In this document: positions 1-5,295 of the stretch, one piece after another
Layout: the number at the start of each line of letters is the position of its first letter
Numbering within the stretch: position 1 is the first letter of the stretch
NCBI GenBank assembly: GCA_019314085.1
Contig: JAFCZZ010000406.1
Coordinates: 1 to 5,607, forward strand
Origin: Deltaproteobacteria bacterium
GTDB taxonomy: Bacteria > Desulfobacterota > Syntrophia > Syntrophales > UBA2210
Direction: 5' to 3'
Length of the DNA stretch: 5,607 bases
Notes under the pieces: generated by a model
Told to the model about the DNA's origin: nothing
The model's database searches: none
What the model saw: the letters and a program-made list of their open reading frames with translations, nothing else
Program-made: the position numbers and the translations under genes

Positions 1-20
1 GACTGCCTGCGAACATAATC

Positions 21-779
21 CTATGGATTGATCCGGGGGAGTTCATAGAAATCTAAAGTATTCTGGAAGATCACGTCAGCCGCCTCACCGGTCGGTATGC
101 CTTTTATCCGTGCGACCTCCTCTACCGTGGTAATGACATCGGATGATCTTGACTCTCTGTCTCCATGAATTACGGGGCAGTCCGTTTCGACGAGGATGCG
201 TTCCAGGGGGGCCTGTCTGATCCCCTCCCGGTGGGGAGGGCTGCGGCGAAGTGAGGGCGTCGCGGATACGAAGTAACCGGCAGAGACTATCTCCCGCACG
301 AGATCGAGGGGTCCGCTATACCAGTGAAATACCGCCCTTCTCACCCCCGCCTCGCGAATGAGACCAAAGACACGCTGGTGTGAATAGCGGCAGTGGAGGA
401 TCAGCGCTTTGTCATACCGCACGGACAACTCCACGATTCGCCTGAAAACCTCCCGCTGTAGCGCTTTTCCGACCTTTACCTTGTAGTCGATTCCGACCTC
501 GCCGATGGCGACACACCGGTCGATGTTTGCCTCCACGAAGGCGAGGGTTTCTTCTATTTCCCCCTCACGTATCTCCCAGGGGTGGTATCCCACGGCGGGC
601 AGGACAAACCCCGGGTATGCCTCGGCGATTTTCAGGGTCTGCCGGTTGGATTTGATATCCATTCCCACGCCGATGATGGCCCTCACCCCGACGCGCCGTG
701 CCTCGGCGATTTGCCGTTTAAGGTCTTTCAACTCGCTGAGATGGGCGTGTCCGTCGATGGCGGGGATATTCGTGCTCAT
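21..779 (-). CDS. TatD-family metal-dependent hydrolase (putative DNase)
   Basis: This 252-residue protein is a TIM-barrel amidohydrolase-type enzyme of the TatD family. Members are cytosolic, use divalent metals, and in characterised cases are 3'-5' exonucleases or DNA-repair nucleases. The metal-ligand motifs appear in family order: the DGHAHL strand (H11, H13), GEVGIDY (E94), the LHCRYSH region (H129), FHWYSG (H152) and VETDCP (D200). The length is close to the usual 250-265. The FHWYSG motif differs from the HCFSG of E. coli TatD but keeps the histidine. The ATG at 777-779 overlaps the TGA of the upstream zinc-ribbon gene (ATGA), so the two are probably translationally coupled. A GGAAGAG lies about 11 bases upstream. 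The stop is TAG at 21-23. The substrate (DNA or another phosphoester) cannot be read from the sequence, so the paralogue is not named. Confidence 0.93.
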   Translation of the reverse strand: MSTNIPAIDGHAHLSELKDLKRQIAEARRVGVRAIIGVGMDIKSNRQTLKIAEAYPGFVLPAVGYHPWEIREGEIEETLAFVEANIDRCVAIGEVGIDYKVKVGKALQREVFRRIVELSVRYDKALILHCRYSHQRVFGLIREAGVRRAVFHWYSGPLDLVREIVSAGYFVSATPSLRRSPPHREGIRQAPLERILVETDCPVIHGDRESRSSDVITTVEEVARIKGIPTGEAADVIFQNTLDFYELPRINP

Positions 780-1065
780 TTTTTGAAAAACTCTTCCAGT
801 TTTCCCCTGGGGTCGACCCCTTTTTGTTCCGCCCTACCACCGGATGCAAAATCACCGAATTCGAAGTAATCACAGAAATTGCTTCGGTCCTTTTCCACAA
901 CCCTCTCCGCCTGCGGTTCGCGGCAGTCGTTGTAAGACCCGGGATCATAAAACCGGCAGTTGAGACAGACGTGCAGATCGCTCCCACAGGAGGGGCAGGT
1001 GTCCCTCCTGCCCACACCGCCGAGTCTCCGTCGAGTTCTTTTCCGCATTTGTGACAGACTTGCAT
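776..1065 (-). CDS. Small cysteine-rich zinc-ribbon protein, frameshifted near the N-terminus
   Basis: The gene encodes a small protein of about 96 residues if the frame is repaired. It begins MQVCHKCGKELDGDSAV from the ATG at 1063-1065, which has GGAAGG eight bases upstream. The matching continuation, VGRRDTCPSCGSDLHVC and then LNCRFYDPG, CREPQAERV and NFCDYF, lies in another frame that ends at the TGA at 776-778. Joining them pairs CxxC (C4, C7) with CPSC and CLNC, as expected for a zinc ribbon. From memory, similar small proteins of unknown function carry VGRRDTCP right after the first CxxC. The switch falls around 1010-1020 and is equivalent to one missing base. Within the downstream frame alone an ATG at 1079-1081 could start a 101-residue product, but its first 25 or so residues are basic and lack the first CxxC. 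The gene overlaps tatD-like by 4 bases. Its function is unknown; nucleic-acid or metal binding is only a guess. Confidence 0.75.
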
Positions 1066-1073
1066 TGCGTTCG

Positions 1074-1079
1074 CCTTCC
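1074..1079 (-). promoter_or_regulatory. Ribosome-binding site of the zinc-ribbon gene
   Basis: GGAAGG on the minus strand lies 8 bases before the ATG at 1065. It decides the start: the competing ATG at 1081 overlaps this site and has nothing comparable upstream. It directly adjoins a long hairpin (1079-1121), so access to it could be modulated. Confidence 0.55.
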
Positions 1080-1121
1080 ACAGAGTAATAGTCGCAAGAA
1101 AGAGCGGCTATTTGCTCTGTG
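1079..1121 (-). repeat. Imperfect inverted repeat / hairpin in the 5' UTR of the zinc-ribbon gene
   Basis: The arms are 1079-1095 and 1104-1121 with an 8-base loop. The outer seven bases (CACAGAG/CTCTGTG) pair perfectly. An AATAG/CTATT block and a CGC/GCG block close the loop, separated by one imperfect position (G-U in plus-strand RNA, C-A in minus-strand RNA), with a small bulge after the outer stem. Because the descending arm abuts the GGAAGG ribosome site, it may affect translation or mRNA stability of the minus-strand transcript. No U-tract follows, so it is not an obvious terminator. Confidence 0.5.
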
Positions 1122-1160
1122 TCTTAACCAGGAAATATGTTCCCACGAAAACCAATAAGA

Positions 1161-1188
1161 ACAATACATCTTAAAAATAATCTGTCAA
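1161..1188 (-). promoter_or_regulatory. Sigma-70-like promoter for the zinc-ribbon/TatD unit
   Basis: Read on the minus strand, a perfect TTGACA -35 (1188-1183) is followed by 16 bases and TATTGT (1166-1161) as a -10 matching four of six consensus positions. Transcription would start near 1154 and give a leader of about 90 bases containing the 1079-1121 hairpin. Confidence 0.5.
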
Positions 1189-1234
1189 TTAGTTTTCTAC
1201 AGTTGAGGGTGTCACGGTTATGGACGGTATTTTA

Positions 1235-1263
1235 TTGACAGTCCAGTCCGTTCTGCCTATAGT
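1235..1263 (+). promoter_or_regulatory. Strong sigma-70-like promoter for the hydratase-ligase bicistron
   Basis: A perfect TTGACA (1235-1240) is followed by exactly 17 bases and TATAGT (1258-1263), five of six matches to the -10 consensus. The predicted start of transcription near 1270 leaves a leader of about 40 bases before the GTG at 1312. No operator is obvious. It faces away from the minus-strand promoter at 1161-1188. Confidence 0.65.
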
Positions 1264-1298
1264 TGCTGTATGAAAAAGTAATGCCTTATCAAATATAT

Positions 1299-1304
1299 GG
1301 GGGG
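1299..1304 (+). promoter_or_regulatory. G-rich ribosome-binding site deciding a GTG start
   Basis: GGGGGG ends seven bases before the GTG at 1312. The alternative in-frame ATG at 1297 lies within or next to this G-run and has only A/T-rich sequence upstream. The next gene uses a similar AAGGGGGA site five bases before its ATG, which supports a G-run as the ribosome site here. Confidence 0.5.
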
Positions 1305-1311
1305 CACTACT

Positions 1312-2190
1312 GTGAAAATCTCATCTCACTTCGTTGGGGAACGCCTGAAAGGGTACGAAACAACCGGTACCTGGCGTGACACCATGAACTATGCCGCCGC
1401 GCTGGGTGATACCAATCCCTGTTACCTTGATGATGAACGCCCGGACGGGGTTATCGCCCCCCCGATGTTCGCGGTGGCCGCTACCTGGCCGATCTTAGAG
1501 GAGATCTGGGAATACATCGAGGACCCGGCCTTCCCTCGCGAGTTTTTACTGACCCAGGTACATTACACCGAACACCTTCGATTTCACCGACCGATTCGAC
1601 CGGGTGATGCCCTGAGAATCCAGGGGACCATTGTGGCGATCATGCCGCACAAGGCGGGTACCCACATTGTCATCCGTTTTGATGCGACAGATGGCCAGGA
1701 ATCACCCGTCTTTACCGAACATATCGGAGCCCTGTTGCGCGGCGTCACCTGCAGCGATGAGGGGCGGGGGGCCGAAGACCTGCCGCAGGTTCCCCTCTCC
1801 CCGGATGGGGGCGGCTCCGTCTGGGAGGCCGCGATCGCCATCGATGCATGCGCCCCCTTTGTCTATGACGGCTGCACCCGCATCCACTTTCCGATCCACA
1901 CATCCGTGAAGTTCGCGCATGATGTCGGTCTCCCCGGCATAATCCTGCAGGGGACGGCCACGCTTGCCTATGCGGTTCGCGAGCTGATCAACAGGGAAGG
2001 GGAGGGCAACCCGCTGGCTGTGGAATCCTTGTCATGTCGGTTCAGCGGCATGGTCCTGCCCGGCAGCGAGATTACCGTACGCCTGCTCCGAAAGGTGCCC
2101 GCCAGCGGCACGGATCTTTTCTTCGAGGTTATCAATGCCGAAGGCAAAAAGACATTGAGTCATGGATACATGAAATTGAATACCGAATAA
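1312..2190 (+). CDS. MaoC-like double-hotdog acyl-CoA hydratase/dehydratase family protein
   Basis: This 292-residue cytosolic protein (GTG start) shows two hotdog halves. The N-terminal half resembles the FAS1/MaoC dehydratase N domain: NYAAALGDTNPCYLDDE (residues 26-42) followed by VIAPPMFA. The C-terminal half (about 170-290) has the MaoC pattern TRIHFPIHTS, then HDVGLPGIILQGTATLAYA. R-specific hydratases use an Asp and a His within a GDxNPxH signature. Here the N half keeps D33 and N35 but has Y38 in the His position, while the C half keeps H196 but has I191 and F193 where Asp and Asn sit. Activity is therefore uncertain, though related double-domain proteins deviate in similar ways. A likely role is reversible hydration of an enoyl-CoA or similar thioester supplied by the ligase encoded 13 bases downstream. 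An ATG at 1297 would add five residues (MGGTT) but has no ribosome site. The substrate cannot be deduced. Confidence 0.85.
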   Translation: MKISSHFVGERLKGYETTGTWRDTMNYAAALGDTNPCYLDDERPDGVIAPPMFAVAATWPILEEIWEYIEDPAFPREFLLTQVHYTEHLRFHRPIRPGDALRIQGTIVAIMPHKAGTHIVIRFDATDGQESPVFTEHIGALLRGVTCSDEGRGAEDLPQVPLSPDGGGSVWEAAIAIDACAPFVYDGCTRIHFPIHTSVKFAHDVGLPGIILQGTATLAYAVRELINREGEGNPLAVESLSCRFSGMVLPGSEITVRLLRKVPASGTDLFFEVINAEGKKTLSHGYMKLNTE

Positions 2191-2193
2191 AAA

Positions 2194-2198
2194 GGGGG
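2194..2198 (+). promoter_or_regulatory. Ribosome-binding site of the acyl-CoA ligase gene
   Basis: A GGGGG run within AAGGGGGA lies five bases before the ATG at 2204, in the 13-base gap after the hydratase stop. The short gap implies cotranscription from the promoter at 1235-1263. Confidence 0.6.
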
Positions 2199-2203
2199 AC
2201 ATC

Positions 2204-3769
2204 ATGGGCTGGAAAGATCTTAACCTGACTTGGCACTATGTGGAAAAGTGGGCCGAAAAAAAACCCGCAGTTGAGACATTGATCTTCGAAGAGGAACGGT
2301 TGACTTGGGGGGATTTCAAGGACAAGATGGACAGGACGGCCAAGGCCTACCTTGAGATCGGCGTCGTAAAGGGGGACCGGATCGCCATGCTTTCCATGGC
2401 CCGTAATGATTTCCTGATCACCTATATGGCGGCGGGCAAGGTCGGCGCGGTCTGGCTGGGGCTCTCACCGAAACTGACCCTGGACGAACTCCGATATCAG
2501 GTCGGCGATTCACAACCGACCGTCCTGATCGCACTCAGACAGTATCTGGATAACGACCTCGCGGAGACAGTCAAGGTCCTGAAGGGCGAGTTTTCCTGCA
2601 TCAAAAAGGTGCTCGTGATCGGCGAGGCGGTGGAAGGGACCGAGGTCTTTGCCGATTTTACCGCACAGCCGAGGGCTCAGCTCGATGCCGCGCTGGAGAC
2701 ACGCGCTGGTGAGGTCGCGGGCTCGGACGAGGCCCTGCTGATGTACACCTCCGGTTCTACCGGCAAACCCAAGGGGGTCGTGCACACACACCGGAGCATC
2801 GTCGAAAACATAAAGGTCGAACTGCCCAAGTTCTTCTTTGATGAGGAAACCAGAGGGCTCCTCCACTTTCCCATCAATCATGTGGCCGCGGACGTTGAGA
2901 TTGGGTTTGCGGCAGTCATGGGAGGCGGCGCTCTGATCATGATGGACAACTTTGACCCGGGTGCAGTGCTCAAGGTGATCGAAAAGGAACGCATCACCGT
3001 CCTGGGCCAGGTGCCGGTCATGTTCCTCCTTGAATTCAAAGACCCGGCGTTTTTCACCACCGATTTCAGCAGTATCAAAGGATTCATGTGGGCCGGGGCC
3101 GCCGCCCCCAAGATCATGATCGATGTCCTCAGCGGTATCTGTGCACAGACCGGAGCGCATCTGATCACCGGGTATGGAAGTACGGAGGTATGTGGCTTTG
3201 TCACCTACTCCGAAGCAGGCGATGACCTGGAGACCCTCATGAAAAGTGCTGGCAAGATCGCCGAACCCTTCGAGCTGAAGATCGTGGATGACGCGCGCAA
3301 CGAACTGCCGGATGGCGAGATCGGGGAAATCGCCGTCAGGGGGCCGTTTCTGATGAAGGGCTATTACAACAGGCCGGAACTGACGGCCGAGGTGATCGAC
3401 GAGGCCGGTTGGCACTACACCTCGGACCTCGCCTACAAGGATGAGCGGGGATACATCTATATCACCGGCAGGCGCTCCGAGATGTTCAAGACCGGCGGGG
3501 AGAATGTCTATCCGCGCGAGATAGAGGATGCGCTCGAATCCCATGACGGTGTTCTTTTCGCGGCGGTCATCGGTGTCCCCGATGAGATTTTCCAGGAGGT
3601 TGGCTGGGCCTTTGCCATGCTTATGAAGAGGAACTCCGGGATCTGTGCAGATCGAAGCTGGCCAACTTCAAGGTGCCCAAGAAGTTTTTTGTACGCGATC
3701 TTCTGCCGCTTCTCGCGAACGGCAAGGTTGACAAACTGGCACTCAAGATCGAGATCGAGCAGATGCTGA
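2204..3769 (+). CDS. Class I adenylate-forming acyl-CoA ligase, C-terminally frameshifted
   Basis: This is an AMP-forming acyl-CoA synthetase (ANL superfamily), which would activate a carboxylic acid to its CoA thioester via an acyl-adenylate. Core motifs are intact: the P-loop-like YTSGSTGKPKGVVHTHRS from residue 181, GYGSTE (323-328), YTSDLAY with the ribose-binding D408, and the hinge/A8 block GRRSEMFKTGGENVYP (422-437). After GWAFAML (about residues 467-473) the frame becomes un-ligase-like and Arg/Ser-rich, ending at 3769 after 521 residues. The expected tail, including the A10 GKVDK lysine, is encoded from 3625 in another frame. The product as written lacks the A10 lysine used in the adenylation step and most of the mobile C-terminal subdomain, so it is probably inactive or impaired unless the frameshift is an artefact. 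Its position behind the hydratase gene suggests a shared fatty or aromatic acid pathway; the acid itself is unknown. Confidence 0.88.
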   Translation: MGWKDLNLTWHYVEKWAEKKPAVETLIFEEERLTWGDFKDKMDRTAKAYLEIGVVKGDRIAMLSMARNDFLITYMAAGKVGAVWLGLSPKLTLDELRYQVGDSQPTVLIALRQYLDNDLAETVKVLKGEFSCIKKVLVIGEAVEGTEVFADFTAQPRAQLDAALETRAGEVAGSDEALLMYTSGSTGKPKGVVHTHRSIVENIKVELPKFFFDEETRGLLHFPINHVAADVEIGFAAVMGGGALIMMDNFDPGAVLKVIEKERITVLGQVPVMFLLEFKDPAFFTTDFSSIKGFMWAGAAAPKIMIDVLSGICAQTGAHLITGYGSTEVCGFVTYSEAGDDLETLMKSAGKIAEPFELKIVDDARNELPDGEIGEIAVRGPFLMKGYYNRPELTAEVIDEAGWHYTSDLAYKDERGYIYITGRRSEMFKTGGENVYPREIEDALESHDGVLFAAVIGVPDEIFQEVGWAFAMLMKRNSGICADRSWPTSRCPRSFLYAIFCRFSRTARLTNWHSRSRSSRC

Positions 3770-3780
3770 AGGATCAGTAG
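3625..3780 (+). pseudogene. Detached C-terminal segment of the acyl-CoA ligase
   Basis: The frame GAA GAG GAA from 3625 gives 51 residues: EEELRDLCRSKLANFKVPKK, then FFVRDLLPLL, ANGKVDKLAL and a short helix-like end, with TAG at 3778-3780. This is the canonical end of an acyl-CoA ligase, with the KVPK segment and the A10 motif NGKVDK. It has no start codon or ribosome site of its own. Family members normally have about seven residues (of the type KPGxxVT) between the AFxML strand and EEEL. Here only two bases (AT, 3623-3624) separate them, so about 19 bases seem to be missing, and a loss of that size also shifts the frame. Confidence 0.85.
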
Positions 3781-3800
3781 TGTCGAGTATGTGAAAAAAT

Positions 3801-3880
3801 GTTATTTCGGCCGTTTCCCTGTCATTTCGACCAGTTCTCTGTCATTTCGACCGTTTCCCTGTCATTTCGACCGGAGGGAG
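3801..3880 (+). repeat. Four-unit 20-bp tandem repeat
   Basis: Four adjoining 20-base units start at 3801, 3821, 3841 and 3861. The third reads GTCATTTCGACCGTTTCCCT. The first differs at two positions, the second at two, and the fourth shares only the first 12-13 bases before running into GGAGGGAG. The spacing is exactly 20 bases. The array lies 20 bases after the ligase tail and shows no coding character. It looks like partial duplication of the left half of the REP-like element at 3864-3884. Confidence 0.85.
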
Positions 3881-3884
3881 AAAT
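3864..3884. repeat. REP-like hairpin with tandem G-A mismatches
   Basis: The order is ATTTC, GA, CC, loop GGA, GG, GA, GAAAT: two perfectly paired blocks (5 bp and 2 bp) separated by opposed GA/GA, a symmetric tandem G-A mismatch known to be stable in hairpins. The surrounding GTCATTTCGACC...GAGAAATC string resembles, from memory, intergenic repeats dispersed in several bacterial genomes. It is not followed by a T-tract, so a terminator role is weak. Confidence 0.55.
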
Positions 3885-3887
3885 CTT

Positions 3888-3906
3888 ATTTACCGAAAGG
3901 TGAAAT
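3888..3906. repeat. Second REP-like hairpin with a GAAA loop
   Basis: ATTT and ACC pair with GGT and AAAT around a GAAA tetraloop (GNRA type), with one bulged G at 3902. The element ends in GAAATCTTA, as does the preceding hairpin, and ACCGAAA follows in both cases (3892-3898 and 3911-3917). The two hairpins are therefore diverged copies of one unit or overlapping duplications. Confidence 0.45.
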
Positions 3907-3942
3907 CTTAACCGAAAACCCTTCAATGATTCGGATGCGATG

Positions 3943-3964
3943 ATTTTTGCACTTAAGCAAAAAT
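3943..3964. repeat. Perfect 8-bp inverted repeat upstream of the ATPase gene
   Basis: ATTTTTGC (3943-3950) and GCAAAAAT (3957-3964) are perfect inverted copies with a 6-base ACTTAA spacer. The site sits about 40 bases before the ATPase start, where an operator or promoter element would be expected. In plus-strand RNA it would be a weak AU-rich hairpin without a GC stem, so it is a better candidate for a DNA-level site than a terminator. Confidence 0.5.
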
Positions 3965-4002
3965 TGTTGTGAACTTATTTGCTTTGTGATAAATAATCCT
4001 AC

Positions 4003-5169
4003 ATGATAACGACACGATATCTCAAAGAGTCCATCCGCCAAGACCTCAAAGAGAAAATGGTCTTTATTTCCGGCCCCAGACAGGTTGGGAAAACAACGCT
4101 GGCGAAAACCTTTCTGGAACGGGAAGAACATCAGTATTATAACTGGGATAACCGATCGGATCGAAAGAAGATATTAGCTGCGCAATGGCCTGCGGTTGAA
4201 AGCGTCATAGTATTTGATGAACTCCATAAATATAAGAACTGGAAAGGCTGGATCAAGGGGGAATATGATTCTCACGGCGATCGAATCCGGTTTATCATAA
4301 CGGGCAGCGCCCGGTTGGATATTTACCGCAAGGGTGGAGATTCACTACAGGGACGGTATCACGCTCATCGTTTACACGGTTTCTCAGTTGGGGAACTACA
4401 AAAGACCTCATCAATCCTCGTTCCTGGAAAGGAGATAGAGTTCCCCAGCAGGGCTGAACAGGATCTGTTGCCTGTATTATTTCAGTTCGGTTCCTTCCCC
4501 GAGCCTTTCCTGAAGCAGAATAACCGCAGTTTGAGGAGATGGCAGCGAGAACGCCTGGATCGTTTTTTCAGAGAAGATGTGCGTGATCTTGAAAACGTCA
4601 GGGATCTCTCGTCAATGGAACTGCTGGCGTCCATGCTCGACGATCGTATCGGCAGCCTTCTCTCCCTTCAGTCATTGCGGGAAGATCTCGAAGTCAGCCA
4701 TCGGGCGGTATCACATTGGATGGCTATTCTTGAACGACTATATCACTGTTTTAGTGTGGCCCCCTTTACCCACAGGGCAATACGATCGCTCAAAAAAGCC
4801 GCAAAGGTGTATCTGTGGGACTGGTCTGTAGTGCCTGATGAGGGGGCACGTTTTGAAAATCTCGTGGCATGTCACCTGTTAAAAATGAAACATGCCCTTG
4901 AAGATCAGGAGGGCCACAGAATAGGTCTTCACTACCTGAGAGATGCCGGGAAAAGAGAGGTTGATTTTCTGGTTGTCGCTGAGGGCAAGCCCTGGTTCGC
5001 CGTAGAATGCAAGACGGCAAGCCGGACGCCGAATCCAGCGCTCAACTATTATGGCGACAGATTGAAAATCCCCTATTTGTATCAAATAACACGTGAAGGG
5101 AGCGCCGATATATTCAACGGCAGAGTCAGAGTAATGCCTGCCGGCAAGTTTCTGGGAGCGCTTCCATAA
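4003..5169 (+). CDS. AAA_14/DUF4143-type ATP-binding protein with PD-(D/E)XK-like C-terminus
   Basis: This 388-residue protein belongs to the common but poorly characterised family of stand-alone ATPases combining an AAA_14 domain with a DUF4143 region. Walker A is GPRQVGKTT (residues 24-32), Walker B is VIVFDELHKY (68-77), and FIITGSARLD (97-106) is the sensor-like strand followed by the family's LQGRYHAHRLHGFSVGEL segment. The middle part (about 185-270) is helical, containing FFREDVRDLENVRDL and a likely winged-helix SHRAVSHWMAILERL. The C-terminus has REVDFLVVAEGKPWFAVECK, a PD-(D/E)XK-type core with D321, E335 and K337. The start MITTRYLKESI fits family N-termini, yet no ribosome site precedes it (AATAATCCTAC), so translation may be weak. 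The gene stands alone between repeat-rich gaps and uses more A/T-ending codons than its neighbours, suggesting acquisition. The biological role is unknown; mobile-element or defence links are speculation. Confidence 0.9.
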   Translation: MITTRYLKESIRQDLKEKMVFISGPRQVGKTTLAKTFLEREEHQYYNWDNRSDRKKILAAQWPAVESVIVFDELHKYKNWKGWIKGEYDSHGDRIRFIITGSARLDIYRKGGDSLQGRYHAHRLHGFSVGELQKTSSILVPGKEIEFPSRAEQDLLPVLFQFGSFPEPFLKQNNRSLRRWQRERLDRFFREDVRDLENVRDLSSMELLASMLDDRIGSLLSLQSLREDLEVSHRAVSHWMAILERLYHCFSVAPFTHRAIRSLKKAAKVYLWDWSVVPDEGARFENLVACHLLKMKHALEDQEGHRIGLHYLRDAGKREVDFLVVAEGKPWFAVECKTASRTPNPALNYYGDRLKIPYLYQITREGSADIFNGRVRVMPAGKFLGALP

Positions 5170-5173
5170 CAAC

Positions 5174-5245
5174 ATGCAGGAAGAGACTTCAATTAAATAT
5201 GAATGTGCGATCTTGAGGTCACAAATTGTGACCTCAAGACGGTAA
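5174..5245 (+). other. Possible ORF6N-type gene remnant or micro-ORF (23 codons)
   Basis: An ATG at 5174 opens a 23-codon frame ending with TAA at 5243-5245. Its second half reads YECAILRSQIVTSRR. From memory, ORF6N-domain (phage antirepressor-like) proteins often carry an internal LRSQxxTS segment before a GGRR..PYAFTEQG motif; that following motif is absent here. There is no ribosome site. It could be a short relic of such a gene or chance similarity, since the same bases form a perfect palindrome. Confidence 0.22.
5212..5238. repeat. Perfect 27-bp palindrome
   Basis: The arms CTTGAGGTCACAA (5212-5224) and TTGTGACCTCAAG (5226-5238) are exact inverted complements around a single A at 5225. 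The one-base centre and absence of a T-tract argue against a classical terminator. The site lies 58 bases before the exonuclease start, compatible with a dimeric regulator's operator or a residual mobile-element or coding palindrome. No regulator that would bind it is encoded in the window. Confidence 0.75.
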
Positions 5246-5247
5246 AG

Positions 5248-5268
5248 CCGCCTCGATGGGTAAGGCGG
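5248..5268. repeat. Short GC-rich hairpin before the exonuclease gene
   Basis: CCGCCT (5248-5253) pairs with AGGCGG (5263-5268) across a 9-base loop, extendable by a wobble pair. It is 28 bases before the exonuclease ATG. The bases after it are TCCAAAAC rather than a T-run, so a terminator for the ATPase gene is only a weak possibility. Confidence 0.35.
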
Positions 5269-5295
5269 TCCAAAACACTGTTGTGAGAATTTGAG

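Noticed and set aside
1000..1025. Programmed ribosomal frameshift in the zinc-ribbon gene
   Set aside because: An AGGAGG and a hairpin are present, but there is no slippery heptamer, and no conservation can be shown; a missing base is simpler.
718..1065. A 115-residue protein in the first frame of the zinc-ribbon gene
   Set aside because: Only its first 17 residues look like the real protein; the rest is an out-of-frame read of the CPSC/CLNC region and the tatD-like start.
2510..3544. Long open frame antisense to the ligase (344 codons)
   Set aside because: It lies entirely opposite a gene with clear acyl-CoA ligase motifs, has no recognisable domain or ribosome site, and is expected from the GC-rich third positions of the sense gene.
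3801..3880. CRISPR array
   Set aside because: The units are directly adjoining 20-base repeats without unique spacers, and no cas genes are present.
5212..5238. CRP/FNR-type binding site
   Set aside because: The half-site order is TCACA-N3-TGTGA, the reverse of the CRP TGTGA-N6-TCACA arrangement, and it does not match the FNR TTGAT-N4-ATCAA pattern.
5248..5268. Rho-independent terminator after the ATPase gene
   Set aside because: The stem is only 6 bp with a 9-base loop and no T-run follows on the plus strand.
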